From assembly GCF_045635475.1 (NCBI RefSeq), contig NZ_JBJGXI010000028.1:1-64000 (forward strand): DNA of 64,000 nt, given 5' to 3'. The stretch comes from JBJGXI01 sp045635475 (GTDB taxonomy: Bacteria; Bacillota; Bacilli; Bacillales; Amphibacillaceae). Made by a program: the position numbers and the translations under genes. Shown here in pieces: positions 53,168 through 62,949 of this stretch (position 1 is its first letter; every line of letters starts with the position of its first letter). The notes beneath the pieces were generated by a model. It ran no database searches and was not told where the DNA came from. It worked only from the letters and a program-made list of their open reading frames with translations.

Positions 53168-53228
53168 TGTTGTTTAATCCCCTTTTATACACTGTATTAC
53201 AGCTCTTTCTTTTTAAAATTCCATCTTA

Positions 53229-55013
53229 TTATTTGTACTCTATTACAACCATATTCCAATATTTTAATGATGGTAAGTTAAATGATACACTATTTCCTTC
53301 TTGCTCGAAGTCGAGTGCAACGCTTGAGCCATTGTAACCATCTGGAGTTGCCATCCATACGTTAGCAACTTCTTTGTCAGTTGACATAGTAACTGAAATG
53401 TTTTCCAACAACTCTGGTTCAGGTTGTGTTCCGTTCGTATCTTTCCACTCCATTGAATTCACATCTGAATAGTTTAAAAAGTGTAAAATCTCTTTATTAT
53501 CTTTTTGCTTTGCGAAATACCATACCGCACCTTGCTGCGCTTCATTTGTAAAGGTTACCATACTGTCCGATGTTACTTCTTTTTCTATTTCTACTGCACC
53601 ATCACGAAGTAAGTTTTGGTAAGCAACCATAAAATCATAATAACGAATCAACTCCGCACGAAGCTCATCTGTAATCTCTAATGTTTTATGAGGGAAATAT
53701 TCTTTAGAAAGCATATTTTCACCTAATTCTAAGTGTGCGCCTCCTGCAGCAAAGATCGTTGCATTCGTATATAAAATACCTGGTGTATTAAAATACCCTC
53801 TTGAATCAGATAAATCATAGTTCATATATGCAGCGAGTACAGTATTTAGCTCGCCATTACTGTATTCCCAGTTATTATCAATCACATGTTTTAAATCTTG
53901 ATACAAAGGTTCATCCCATGATTCTGTATATAAAAACTCTACAGGAGATTTTGCAATTTCCTGTTGACCATACTGTGACACAGCATTAAGGACTAGGTCA
54001 ACATCTAGTGTTTCTTTTGCATTTTCTAAGAATGGACGATATGTTTGAGCCAGATTAATAGGTGTACCGTTAGCCGTCCATAAAGGCGAACGATCTCCTA
54101 ATTGGTCTACATGCCAACCATCGAACCCTAACTTATCAAATACTTCTTTTTGTGATTCAAAAATTGCCTCTTGCCAATTCGCGTTTCCTGGGTTAAACAA
54201 TTGAATGTCATAAGCCCATAAAGTCGGAAGGGGATGGACATCTTGTTGATTTCCATTTTGATCCTTGAATAAGCCCCACTCTTTTTTGATTCCATACTGT
54301 TCATAATCCTCACTTGCGCCAAACAATAAATTGTAATTCATAGCTTTCATGTTTTTTTCATGCGCAAGATTAATATAATTTTGCACTGTATCTCGATATA
54401 CAATACGATTAGCAATATCTTTCCACTCTGAAGCTACTTCACCATTTTCAGTTTTCACTGGTTTTTCATGATACCATTGCCAGTCATAAAACTGAATTCC
54501 ATTGATGTGGAAACGATTTAAATTATCGATAACAGCTTTTTGTTCGGCCTCATCTTGCACATAATAATCAGCTAAATAACCGTACCTAGGGAATTTCCCC
54601 CAATCTGATGACACGTCGACACCTATGTTCAAATGGTCAACTACTTCATTCGATTTTACTAGAAATACCTCAGCCAAATAGCCTGTAAAATCATCTTCTC
54701 CAGGTGTCCATTTCCATGTAATTTCATTTTGATTTTTGAGTTCCACATTTTGTTCAGCTACTACTTCGTTTAAATGCTTGTACTGTACAAATACTTTCCC
54801 TTTTACTTCTTCTGTTAGAGAAAGCGTAAAATTCACTGTGTCTCCAGGTTCGTATTTTGCTAAATCAGTTGTAACTTCACCTAGCCACTTACCCTGTTCA
54901 ATAGTATCCGCCGTAACTGATAACTCTACGTCTTCGGCTTCTGTACAACCAACTAGTAGAAAAAATACAAATAGCGATCCAATTATGAATATATGTTGCC
55001 TGATATTTTTCAT
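53229..55013 (-). CDS. GH66 dextranase-family lipoprotein (first copy)
   Basis: 594 aa. Lipobox LLVGC (Cys23), N-terminal beta domain about 42-135, GH66 barrel with RYGYLADYY, GIQFYDWQW, nucleophile Asp303 (FDGWHVDQLG) and acid/base Glu364 (LYTESWDEP), and a C-terminal beta domain. It lies directly behind the two permeases (25-base gap, AAGGAG twice), so cutting and import are produced together. Endo-acting on alpha-1,6-glucan outside the membrane is expected. Close paralogue of the gene at 44883; the two differ most in the leader, linker and loops after the nucleophile (GDRSP against GYRGD). Confidence 0.9.
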   Translation of the reverse strand: MKNIRQHIFIIGSLFVFFLLVGCTEAEDVELSVTADTIEQGKWLGEVTTDLAKYEPGDTVNFTLSLTEEVKGKVFVQYKHLNEVVAEQNVELKNQNEITWKWTPGEDDFTGYLAEVFLVKSNEVVDHLNIGVDVSSDWGKFPRYGYLADYYVQDEAEQKAVIDNLNRFHINGIQFYDWQWYHEKPVKTENGEVASEWKDIANRIVYRDTVQNYINLAHEKNMKAMNYNLLFGASEDYEQYGIKKEWGLFKDQNGNQQDVHPLPTLWAYDIQLFNPGNANWQEAIFESQKEVFDKLGFDGWHVDQLGDRSPLWTANGTPINLAQTYRPFLENAKETLDVDLVLNAVSQYGQQEIAKSPVEFLYTESWDEPLYQDLKHVIDNNWEYSNGELNTVLAAYMNYDLSDSRGYFNTPGILYTNATIFAAGGAHLELGENMLSKEYFPHKTLEITDELRAELIRYYDFMVAYQNLLRDGAVEIEKEVTSDSMVTFTNEAQQGAVWYFAKQKDNKEILHFLNYSDVNSMEWKDTNGTQPEPELLENISVTMSTDKEVANVWMATPDGYNGSSVALDFEQEGNSVSFNLPSLKYWNMVVIEYK

Positions 55014-55037
55014 CTCCTTGCTCCTTCTCTTTTATTT

Positions 55038-55877
55038 CTATCCTTTTAATGCTCCGTCTGATCCACCACTTTGAACAAAACGTTTCTGGAATATAATATA
55101 AATTACAACAACTGGTAGAATTGCAATTAGTGATGCCGCAAATACTAATGCCCAGTTACTAGCGTGTTGTCCTTGGAACATCATCAACTGTATCGGAAGC
55201 GTACGTAATGCTTCCTCTTTTATTATTGTTAATGCTACAAAGTATTCATCCCATGTCCCCTGGAACGAAAAAATCGCCATTGTAGCAAGTGCTGGTTTGG
55301 AGAGTGGTAAATAAATATGCCAAAAAATTCTCCAGTTTCCACCACCATCAATGATTACTGATTCTTCTAAATCTTTTGGCACAGTTTCAAAGAATCCACG
55401 TAAGAAAAAGGTTGAACCTACAACCCCTCCACCGATATAAATTAACCACAGACCCAGATAGGTATTGACCAAACCAAGATTTTGAATAACGGTAAACTGT
55501 GGAACAATCGCTAATACGAGTGGAATCATCATCGTAAACAAAAACGCTCTAAATAAAAATTCTTTCCCCGGAAATTCAAAGCGAACAAAAGCATATGCTG
55601 TCAAAGATCCAAGAAATAAACCACCTACCATAGCTACACCGGCAACAAGGACACTATTTAAGAAGTATCGGTAAAAGTGATACTCGTTCCATACCAGGTC
55701 ATAATTTTCTAAGTTAGGTGTTACAGAGAATACCTCGCCTGGTTTCGGTAGTACATATGCACTCGTAAAAAATGTAGTTAGAATCATATAAATAAACGGA
55801 AAGATAAAGATGACTACTCCTAAAATCAAGATGGCGTAAACAACTATTTTCCAAAAAATATCTGACTTTTTATTCAT
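55038..55877 (-). CDS. Oligosaccharide ABC permease (MalG/MsmG-like)
   Basis: 279 aa, six helices. ATPase-contact EAA-type loop: EESVIIDGGGNWRIFWHIYLP; other signatures YRYFLNSVLVAG and FQGTWDEYFVALTII. AAAAGGAGG upstream. Second permease of the isomaltooligosaccharide importer. No ATPase gene is in the locus; a shared MsmX/MsmK-type ATPase is expected elsewhere, as usual in Firmicutes. Confidence 0.93.
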   Translation of the reverse strand: MNKKSDIFWKIVVYAILILGVVIFIFPFIYMILTTFFTSAYVLPKPGEVFSVTPNLENYDLVWNEYHFYRYFLNSVLVAGVAMVGGLFLGSLTAYAFVRFEFPGKEFLFRAFLFTMMIPLVLAIVPQFTVIQNLGLVNTYLGLWLIYIGGGVVGSTFFLRGFFETVPKDLEESVIIDGGGNWRIFWHIYLPLSKPALATMAIFSFQGTWDEYFVALTIIKEEALRTLPIQLMMFQGQHASNWALVFAASLIAILPVVVIYIIFQKRFVQSGGSDGALKG

Positions 55878-55903
55878 TTGTCTCCCTCCTTTTTAACTGA
55901 ATT

Positions 55904-56860
55904 TTAATAAAATCTCTGCTTTCCAATCTTCTTCTGTTGCGACCATGTTAAGGCAAATATTGCAAGCCCCATCATCACACCTAATGCAGATGAATAGCCA
56001 AAATTAAAGTTATCAAATGCTTGCGTATAAATCATACTTTGTAGCACTTCCGTTTGATTCATCGGTCCACCGCCAGTTACGAAGTATACTTGCGGGAAGA
56101 TATTAAATGCACCCATAACCAACTGAATAATTACGAAAATGGAAATAGGTGTTACCATTGGGATGGTGATGTGGCGGAATAACTGTATGCCTGTTGCCCC
56201 ATCAATCTCAGCCGCTTCATACAAAGACTTTGGTATACCTTGTAATGCGGCCAAGTAAATTATCACTGCCCAACCGACTGTTTTCCAAATGTGCAACGTC
56301 CAGATCACAAACATGGCCGTCCATTGATTACCTAACCAGTTTATCGGCTCTTCAATGACACCTAGCTTTGAGAATAGTAAATAGTTAATGAAACCAGCAT
56401 CACCTGATGCAAATAAATAACGAAACAAGAACGCTACTACAATCCATGAAGTAATAATCGGTACATAATACAAAGTTCGGAATGTAATCTTAAACTTGAT
56501 GAATTTTAAATTAATTAACACTGCGAAAAATAAACCTAAAAACCAATTAATTGGCACCGTAACAATTGTATTTAAAATGGTATTTCGCACCGCATATCTG
56601 AACTGTTCTTCTTCAAACGCCTTCAAATAGTTTTCAAACCCAACCCAAGGACTCTCTGCTCCCGGCATAATGTTGTAGTCTTGAAAACTCATTATTACAC
56701 CTTTAAATAAAGGATATATAACGAATATACCAGTTCCAATCAAACCTAATATTAAGAATGGAAATACCTCTTTCCATTGCTTCAATCCTTTTTTAAAACC
56801 GACTTTATCTTTTCTGACTTTCGGCTTTTTTTCTTTTGAGTGATTACTAGGTTTACTCAT
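55904..56860 (-). CDS. Oligosaccharide ABC permease (MalF/MsmF-like)
   Basis: ATG 56860 with AAAGGAG 9 nt upstream gives 318 aa; the frame from 56890 runs through that site. A basic cytoplasmic start (KEKKPKVRKDKV) precedes six helices. EAA loop: YEAAEIDGATGIQLFRHITIP. Forms the channel with the next permease and takes ligand from the lipoprotein encoded upstream. Confidence 0.93.
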   Translation of the reverse strand: MSKPSNHSKEKKPKVRKDKVGFKKGLKQWKEVFPFLILGLIGTGIFVIYPLFKGVIMSFQDYNIMPGAESPWVGFENYLKAFEEEQFRYAVRNTILNTIVTVPINWFLGLFFAVLINLKFIKFKITFRTLYYVPIITSWIVVAFLFRYLFASGDAGFINYLLFSKLGVIEEPINWLGNQWTAMFVIWTLHIWKTVGWAVIIYLAALQGIPKSLYEAAEIDGATGIQLFRHITIPMVTPISIFVIIQLVMGAFNIFPQVYFVTGGGPMNQTEVLQSMIYTQAFDNFNFGYSSALGVMMGLAIFALTWSQQKKIGKQRFY

Positions 56861-56894
56861 GCGCTTCACTCCTTTGACTTTAGTGGTCATTAGT

Positions 56895-56934
56895 AGGAAA
56901 GAACACTCCCGATAGTTGTGAAGTGTTCTTTCCT
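56895..56934 (-). other. Perfect 13-bp stem-loop between binding protein and permeases
   Basis: AGGAAAGAACACT (56895-56907) and its complement (56922-56934) flank a 14-nt loop. No T-run follows on the minus strand. As in the chvE operon, it probably stabilises the binding-protein message rather than ending transcription. Confidence 0.6.
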
Positions 56935-56956
56935 CTTTTAGCTGTAAGGATTTTAA

Positions 56957-58282
56957 TTAATCTTGTAATATTTCGTCGGCTTCTTGAGCTGCAATATCTA
57001 AAGCTTCTTGCACACCTAGTTCACCACGGAATATTTTTTCAATATTTAACGAGATAGTCCGGTCAATCTCTGACCAACCTGGTAAAGATGGTCGTGGTAA
57101 AGCAGTTTCCAACTGATTTACAAATTCCTGTGCATAAGGTAGCTCTAAGAATTGTTCATCTTGAGCAGCAATTGTATTGGTTGGAATTAGACCAGTACCT
57201 CTAGCCATAATTTCCTGTGCTTTTTCACCAGTCATCCATTTAGCGAATTCCCAAGCACCTTCTTGGTTCTCTGCACCATTGAAAATTACTAAGTTTTCTC
57301 CCCCAATTACAGAGTGACTTCCGCCTTCTCCTTCAGGAATTGTACTCCATACTGTGTAATCAAGTGGATTCGGTTTACTTGCATCATTTGCTAAAATACT
57401 GAAATACCAAGGGCCATCATCAATTGCAAGGTACTCACCCGTCTCAATACCTTCCCAAGTTCCTGGTCTGCCGCCTAAAAGAGTTTCACTTATTAGACCT
57501 TCTTCGTACCAAGTGTATAAAGTTTCTATCGCTTTTACACTTTCTGCACTATTTAAGTAACCATCAAACTGAGTGATTTCATCGTCCGTTAACTTTCCAC
57601 CTAAGCTCCAAAAGTATGGAAGGTAGTCCCAAGTCTTACCAACACCCATTACATTGATCGCGCCTTTAACACCATTATTCACTGCAGCACTTGCCGCTTC
57701 TTCAAGCTCTTCCATCGTCTTTGGAGGCTCAGTAAAACCAGCTGCTTCTAAAACAGATTTGTTATAAACTGAAATTTTTGTGTTTGTGTTAATTGGTACG
57801 CCGTAATACGAGCCATCATAGAAGTTTGTCGCCATCGGTGATTCAAATAGATTTGCTTTTACTTCTTCAAAACCTTCCATTGCACCTACATCAGCTAAAG
57901 CTCCTAATGCTGCAAATTCAGGAGTCCAAATAATGTCCATTCTCATTAAATCTGGTGCTACCCCACCTGATACTGCTGCTATTACTTGTTGTTTTAAACC
58001 TTCTAATGGCTGACGAGTCAGCTTTAATTCATATTGAGGAAATTCTTCTTCAAAAGCCGGCTTAATTTCTTCAAATAATACTTTTTCCTCTTGTTCACCG
58101 TATGTGTGCCAATAATCAATTACCGTTTTTTCTGCATTACCTTCGCCGCCATTACTATTTTCGCCATCATTTGATGAGTCACCGCCATTAGCTGTGTCTC
58201 CTCCATCTGATGAACAACCAATAGTTATAAATACAAGACTTAATACTATTGCAAATAAAAACATTAATTTTGATTTTTTCAT
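56957..58282 (-). CDS. Isomaltooligosaccharide-binding lipoprotein
   Basis: 441 aa. Lipobox ITIGC, Gly/Asn/Asp-rich linker to about 50, then a family 1 binding-protein fold: IDYWHTYGEQEEKVLF, PDLMRMDIIWTPEFAALGAL, YGVPINTNTKISVYNKSVLEAAGF, LAIDDGPWYFSI, VIGGENLVIFNGAENQEGAW, LPRPSLPGWSEI. First gene of the transporter operon; AGGGGG precedes the ATG and a cre-like box lies about 60 bases upstream. The ligand is inferred from the dextran-related neighbours. Confidence 0.92.
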   Translation of the reverse strand: MKKSKLMFLFAIVLSLVFITIGCSSDGGDTANGGDSSNDGENSNGGEGNAEKTVIDYWHTYGEQEEKVLFEEIKPAFEEEFPQYELKLTRQPLEGLKQQVIAAVSGGVAPDLMRMDIIWTPEFAALGALADVGAMEGFEEVKANLFESPMATNFYDGSYYGVPINTNTKISVYNKSVLEAAGFTEPPKTMEELEEAASAAVNNGVKGAINVMGVGKTWDYLPYFWSLGGKLTDDEITQFDGYLNSAESVKAIETLYTWYEEGLISETLLGGRPGTWEGIETGEYLAIDDGPWYFSILANDASKPNPLDYTVWSTIPEGEGGSHSVIGGENLVIFNGAENQEGAWEFAKWMTGEKAQEIMARGTGLIPTNTIAAQDEQFLELPYAQEFVNQLETALPRPSLPGWSEIDRTISLNIEKIFRGELGVQEALDIAAQEADEILQD

Positions 58283-58337
58283 TTCTTTTCCCCCTAAGCT
58301 GTAAGATACCTTAATTATGCCGAAAACAGCTCCAAGC

Positions 58338-58351
58338 AGAAACCGTTTACA
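58338..58351. promoter_or_regulatory. Candidate cre site of the dextran ABC operon
   Basis: Minus-strand TGTAAACGGTTTCT matches TGWNANCGNTNWCA except the last base. The AAACGGTTT core could alternatively be the ROK or LacI-type operator. Confidence 0.55.
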
Positions 58352-58403
58352 TTATGAGGTTGGTGTATAATATTTGACTGTTTCTTCATCATTTTTCCAA
58401 AAC

Positions 58404-58449
58404 AAAAAAAAGTGCATTATATCTCTCTAATTCACGAGAAATAATGCAC
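58404..58449 (-). terminator. Terminator of the ROK gene
   Basis: GTGCATTAT (58412-58420) pairs with ATAATGCAC (58441-58449), with TCTC/GAGA inside, followed by T8 on the minus strand. Confidence 0.85.
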
Positions 58450-58466
58450 CTTTTCATTTGCTGAAC

Positions 58467-59669
58467 TTATTGATAAATTGAAATTCGAAAATGATTGTCC
58501 AATACGAGTGCACAAGCACCAATCAACCAGACATCATCACCTAAATCAGATATGTGAACATTTAACTGTTTGTTATGGCGAGAAAAAAAGTTATACTCGA
58601 GCTCTTTTTTAATACCTTTCATTACAAAAGGCATCCCTTTAATACCTTCTCCACCGATAATAATGGCTTCCGGATTAAGCAAGTTTACAATACTTTTTAG
58701 TCCAATCCCTAAGTTTTGGCCTTGTTTAGTAAGAATTTGTTGAATTTCTTCGTTTTCCCGTTGAGCTAATCGATATATTTCATCTAACGTTATATCATTT
58801 AAAGTATCCATCCACTTGATCAGACCAAGCTTTGCTAAACTGCGCACTTCTTGTATTAAGTACTCATCTGAAGCATACATTTCCAGGCAACCCCGTTGCC
58901 CACAATAGCATAGTGTTCCTTCACGTTGAATGACGATATGACCAAATTCACCTGCTCCGCCAAAGGAACCACGGTACAAGTTTTTTTCGACTACAATTCC
59001 TGTTCCTATCCCCACACCAAACGTCACACCTATAAAATGGTTATATTCCTTCCACTTTCCTGACCACATGTGTGCTAGAGTAAACACGTTTGCATCATTA
59101 TCAACAAAGACCGAAACATTGAAAATATCCTCTAGAGGTCCAAAATCATAATTTTCCCAATTTAAAATTGGAGAATACTCTAATCTGTTTTGCGAACGGT
59201 CTACTAATCCTGAAATCGCAATTCCAATTCCATATAATGTTGTACCTTTATCTACATTTAATTGTATTCTGTTTATTTCGTTCGTAATTAATTTCAAAAG
59301 TTGTTCATTAGTCGCATGTTGATCCAAAGAAGCAGAACTTCTATGCAATATATGTGAATTTAAATCTGTAAGAGCAAATATTATTTTTGCTGGTTCTACT
59401 TTAATTCCAATAACTGCCCCTGCTTTTTCGTTAAATTTCAGAAATACGGGCTTTCGTCCACCATTAGAAAAACCCGAACCTACTTCACTTACTAAATCAT
59501 CACTGATTAACCCTTCTACAATGTTTGTGATAGTAGAAAGTCCTAAATCGGTATTTTTAGCTAGATCGGTACGAGAAATAGGGCCATTTAAACGCACTTG
59601 TTCAATAACTAAAGAGCGGTTAATATCTTTTATCAATGCTTTATTCCCTTTACGTAACCTCGTTTTCAT
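58467..59669 (-). CDS. ROK-family transcriptional repressor
   Basis: ATG 59669 (AGGTGG upstream), 400 aa. N-terminal winged helix (GPISRTDLAKNTDLGLSTITN), then a ROK sugar-kinase-like domain: VDNDANVFTLAHMW, GVTFGVGIGTGIVVEKNLYRG, GAGEFGHI and the zinc motif CYCGQRGCLEMY. XylR/NagC-like ROK repressors release DNA on binding a sugar. It sits between the surface-capture genes and the ABC operon, with terminators on both sides, and probably represses one or both. Confidence 0.92.
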   Translation of the reverse strand: MKTRLRKGNKALIKDINRSLVIEQVRLNGPISRTDLAKNTDLGLSTITNIVEGLISDDLVSEVGSGFSNGGRKPVFLKFNEKAGAVIGIKVEPAKIIFALTDLNSHILHRSSASLDQHATNEQLLKLITNEINRIQLNVDKGTTLYGIGIAISGLVDRSQNRLEYSPILNWENYDFGPLEDIFNVSVFVDNDANVFTLAHMWSGKWKEYNHFIGVTFGVGIGTGIVVEKNLYRGSFGGAGEFGHIVIQREGTLCYCGQRGCLEMYASDEYLIQEVRSLAKLGLIKWMDTLNDITLDEIYRLAQRENEEIQQILTKQGQNLGIGLKSIVNLLNPEAIIIGGEGIKGMPFVMKGIKKELEYNFFSRHNKQLNVHISDLGDDVWLIGACALVLDNHFRISIYQ

Positions 59670-59822
59670 GTGTGCCACCTACATCTCTTGTAGATTCCGA
59701 TAATACAAAACTCAAATTATTCTGTCACACTCTTTCTTTCCTATGACAATACTCAAATTTTACCATAACAACACACACTTTAGTATATAAAGAGCTACTT
59801 TGTTGTCATTAAGATCCATGGT

Positions 59823-59862
59823 AAAAAAGGCACCCGACCGTATGAAGTCGAATGCCTTTTTG
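59823..59862 (-). terminator. Terminator of the CBM35 surface-protein gene
   Basis: AAAAAGGCA / TGCCTTTTTT outer arms with TCGAC/GTCG inside; T6 on the minus strand. Confidence 0.85.
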
Positions 59863-59917
59863 GTTTAATTCTATTTATAGTTTTGATAGGTCGAGAAGAT
59901 AACAATTCGACGCAAAA

Positions 59918-62878
59918 TTACCCTAGTATTCTATTTCTAGATACCGTTAATAGAACTAAGCCACCAAGTGCCAGAATTGCAACAAACACATATGGCATGA
60001 TTCCAGTGTCTCCTGTTTGTGGATTCACCTCGCCATTGCTAGAAGATACTTTTATATAATCGAGCTGTACATAACCTTCTCCTCTAACTACCTTAAGCGT
60101 ATTATCCCCTTCTTCTAAGTCTACATAGAAGGATGTTTTATCGAATACGCCCCAGTCTCCTGTTGAAGGAGTTGCAATCTCTTTCTTGTTACCATTAACA
60201 AATACTACTAATGTAGCATTATCCATTAAGGTTGCATAAGATACTTCTATTTTATACTCTCCTGCTTTTGATACATTTACGTCAAATTCCACACTATCTG
60301 TGTCAGGATTATCAAAACCACTAACATACTTTCCACCTGATGCACCTTCACTTGTTGTTACGGAAGCATTTCCAACAAGTCTAGCCTCTTCAGCTTCATA
60401 TGTTACTTCATTTGAAGTACTGCTGTCTCCGCTGTTACTTCCGTTACCTCCGTTGTTGCCTTGTGTAGGCTGCTTTTCGGTAACTTCAAATACACCATAA
60501 ATACTGAAGTGCGTTACTTTTGCAACTACTTCTCCTGTTTGTTCATTGTAGGAAATTGGTGCAATCTCGGTTTGCTTGTTTCCATTTTCATCAATGTAGA
60601 AGACTTTTAAATCATCCCAATTGTCTACCTTTGATGGATCAACAGTAAACGTTAGTGTTATTGGATTATTTGCAAAATTGCTTGTTGCGGACAAATTAAA
60701 GTCATATAAGTTACTTAGAGCATCACTATTTTTAGCAGTAATAGTTTTAGACACATCACCAAAGTTAAGTGTAACGTCAGAACCTGTTTTCAGAATATCA
60801 ACTGGAATCTTAACTTTCACTCCACCAAATGATAGTTCTACAGAATAACCTGATTCTAAACTAGCAAGTAATTCTTTTGTAAGTTTAATTGTATCCAAAG
60901 TAAGCTGATATGAATATACCTTTGTAGAAGCATTTTTAGCTAAGTCATCTACATCATTGACGATTTCAGTTACTGTATCACTATTATCATCTGTTGGTGT
61001 AACTTGAATATAATCTAATTGTACATAGCCGGAACCTTTTACAAATTTTATTTTGTTCTCACCAGCTTGAAGATCTATATTAACAGTAACAGTTTCAAAC
61101 ATGCCCCAATCAGAAGTTGATGGAGTTGGTATTTCTTTCTCTGTACCATTAATAAATAGCTTAACAGTAGCATCGTCCATTAAAGTAGCATAAGATAAAT
61201 TCATTTGATATGTTCCAGCAGACGATGCATTTACATTAAATTCAACACTGTCTGTTGCTGGATTATCATAACCACTTACATATTTACCACCTGAAGCATT
61301 TTCTCCGTTACTAACAGATGCCGCACCATTGAGCGTTGCATCTTCTGCCTCATAAATAGAATCATCCTTAGTTTCTTCACCATCTCCACCAGTCTGATCC
61401 TCATCTGGAGTTTCTTCGTCATTTGAATCATCGGTAGATGGAGTAACCTTCACATAATCTAACTGAACGTAACCAGAACCTTTTACAAACTTCAACGTAT
61501 TGGTACCTTCATCTAAATCAATCGTAAAAGTTTTTGTATCAAAAGTTCCCCAAGCCTCAGTTGGTGGTGTTGATATTTCTTTTTGCGTACCGTTAACAAA
61601 TAAATTCACAGAAGCATTATCCATAATTGTCGAATACGAAAGTTCTATTTGATATGTTCCACCTGCTGGTGTCTCTATATTGAATTCAACACTATCAGTT
61701 GCTGGATTGTCATAACCACTTACGTATTTACCACCGGATGCATCATTACTTCCTTCGACTTTTGCCGCTCCATTAAGTGTTGCATCTTCTGCTTCATAAA
61801 CTGAATCATCTGTTGAACCGTCGTCTGTTGTTCCATCGTCTGTTGAATCGTCGTCCGTTGTTCCTTCATCCGTTGTTCCATCGTCTGTTGAACCGTCGTC
61901 CGTTGATCCTTCATCCGTTGTTCCATCGTCTGTTGAACCGTCGTCCGTTGATCCTTCATCTGTTGTTCCGTCGTCTGTTGAACCGTCGTCCGTTGATCCT
62001 TCATCTGTTGTTCCGTCGTCTGTTGAACCGTCGTCCGTTGATCCTTCATCCGATGTAGCTTGTTTCAATGCTACTTCGATGTAGTCTAGTTGTACATATC
62101 CTGTACCTCTTACGAACTTAATTGTATTGTCACCTGCGTTAAGGTCAACAGTAAATATTTCCCTTTCAAAGTTGCCCCAATCTGCTGTTTTTGGTACAGG
62201 TAGTTGTGTTTCACTGCCGTTAACAAATAGCGTTAAAGTTGAGTTATCCATCGGCGTCGCATAGGATAGCTCTATCTCGTATGTTCCAGCAGTCACAGCA
62301 TTTACGTTAAATTCTACACTATCATTTTCTGGATCATTATAATCACTTACATATTGTCCACCTGATGCATCATCACTTGAATTTACAGTACCTGCTCCTA
62401 CAATCGTTGCACCTTCTGCTTCATAAATAGTTCCATCAAGGGATACATGAATGTAATCTAATTGGACATAACCAGACCCTCTTACAATTTTAATCGTGTT
62501 GTCTCCTTTTTGAAGGGTAACATTGAACATAGTAGTTTCAAAGTTTCCCCAATCCGGTGTATTATTAAGAGGTAGTTCTGTTTCTGCTCCGTTAACAAAT
62601 AGTTTTACTGTTGCATCATCCATTGGCGTTGCATAGGATAATTCAACGTCATAAGTTCCTGCACTTTCTACATTTACGTTAAATTCCACACTATCATTTT
62701 CTGGATCATTATAATCGCTTACATATTGTCCACCCGATGCATCATCACTTGAATTAACAGTGCCTGCTCCTACGATTGTTGCATTTTCTGCCTCGTGAAG
62801 TGTATCTGCAAATGCAGAAGTTGATAGAGAAAATACTAACATTATACTAAAAGCAATCGATATCAGTTTCTTCTTCAA
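59918..62878 (-). CDS. Cell-wall-anchored protein with five CBM35 modules and NPQTG sorting signal
   Basis: 986 aa, TTG start with AAAAGGAGGGG. Signal peptide 1-24 (ends AFA). Five CBM35-like modules at about 26-148, 150-273, 361-482, 508-633 and 826-950, each opening with (H/Y)EAE, then SGG(Q/K)YVS, DSVEFN, LF(V/I)NG and closing GYVQLDYI. An acidic Asp/Ser/Thr/Gly linker (about 275-360) joins modules 2 and 3. A beta-rich region of unknown family lies at about 640-805. The C-terminus is NPQTGD, a hydrophobic helix and RNRILG, a sortase signal of the NPxTG type used by class B enzymes. No catalytic domain is seen. CBM35 modules occur in cyclodextran-forming GH66 enzymes and bind alpha-1,6-glucan, so this is most likely a dextran catcher. 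Confidence 0.88.
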   Translation of the reverse strand: MKKKLISIAFSIMLVFSLSTSAFADTLHEAENATIVGAGTVNSSDDASGGQYVSDYNDPENDSVEFNVNVESAGTYDVELSYATPMDDATVKLFVNGAETELPLNNTPDWGNFETTMFNVTLQKGDNTIKIVRGSGYVQLDYIHVSLDGTIYEAEGATIVGAGTVNSSDDASGGQYVSDYNDPENDSVEFNVNAVTAGTYEIELSYATPMDNSTLTLFVNGSETQLPVPKTADWGNFEREIFTVDLNAGDNTIKFVRGTGYVQLDYIEVALKQATSDEGSTDDGSTDDGTTDEGSTDDGSTDDGTTDEGSTDDGSTDDGTTDEGSTDDGSTDDGTTDEGTTDDDSTDDGTTDDGSTDDSVYEAEDATLNGAAKVEGSNDASGGKYVSGYDNPATDSVEFNIETPAGGTYQIELSYSTIMDNASVNLFVNGTQKEISTPPTEAWGTFDTKTFTIDLDEGTNTLKFVKGSGYVQLDYVKVTPSTDDSNDEETPDEDQTGGDGEETKDDSIYEAEDATLNGAASVSNGENASGGKYVSGYDNPATDSVEFNVNASSAGTYQMNLSYATLMDDATVKLFINGTEKEIPTPSTSDWGMFETVTVNIDLQAGENKIKFVKGSGYVQLDYIQVTPTDDNSDTVTEIVNDVDDLAKNASTKVYSYQLTLDTIKLTKELLASLESGYSVELSFGGVKVKIPVDILKTGSDVTLNFGDVSKTITAKNSDALSNLYDFNLSATSNFANNPITLTFTVDPSKVDNWDDLKVFYIDENGNKQTEIAPISYNEQTGEVVAKVTHFSIYGVFEVTEKQPTQGNNGGNGSNSGDSSTSNEVTYEAEEARLVGNASVTTSEGASGGKYVSGFDNPDTDSVEFDVNVSKAGEYKIEVSYATLMDNATLVVFVNGNKKEIATPSTGDWGVFDKTSFYVDLEEGDNTLKVVRGEGYVQLDYIKVSSSNGEVNPQTGDTGIMPYVFVAILALGGLVLLTVSRNRILG
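61800..62055 (-). repeat. 45-bp tandem repeat in the CBM35 linker
   Basis: About five to six copies of a 45-bp unit encoding GSTDDGSTDDGTTDE repeat in frame. The copies nearest the 5' end of the gene are almost identical; those toward 61800 are more diverged and shortened. Unit length is a multiple of three, so copy-number change only alters linker length. Confidence 0.9.
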
Positions 62879-62949
62879 ATCGGCCCCTCCTTTTACTTAG
62901 TTCACTGATTGAAATAATTTCTACCAAAAAGTACTATTTACTCATTTGT

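Noticed and set aside
61800..62055. CRISPR-like regular repeats
   Set aside because: The repeats are head-to-tail without unique spacers and are in frame within a protein gene.
61777..62058. Long plus-strand ORF of Leu/Arg/His-rich repeats and a minus-strand MKDQRTTVQQ-type ORF
   Set aside because: Both are out-of-frame readings of the 45-bp tandem repeat inside the CBM35 gene; the real frame is the acidic linker.
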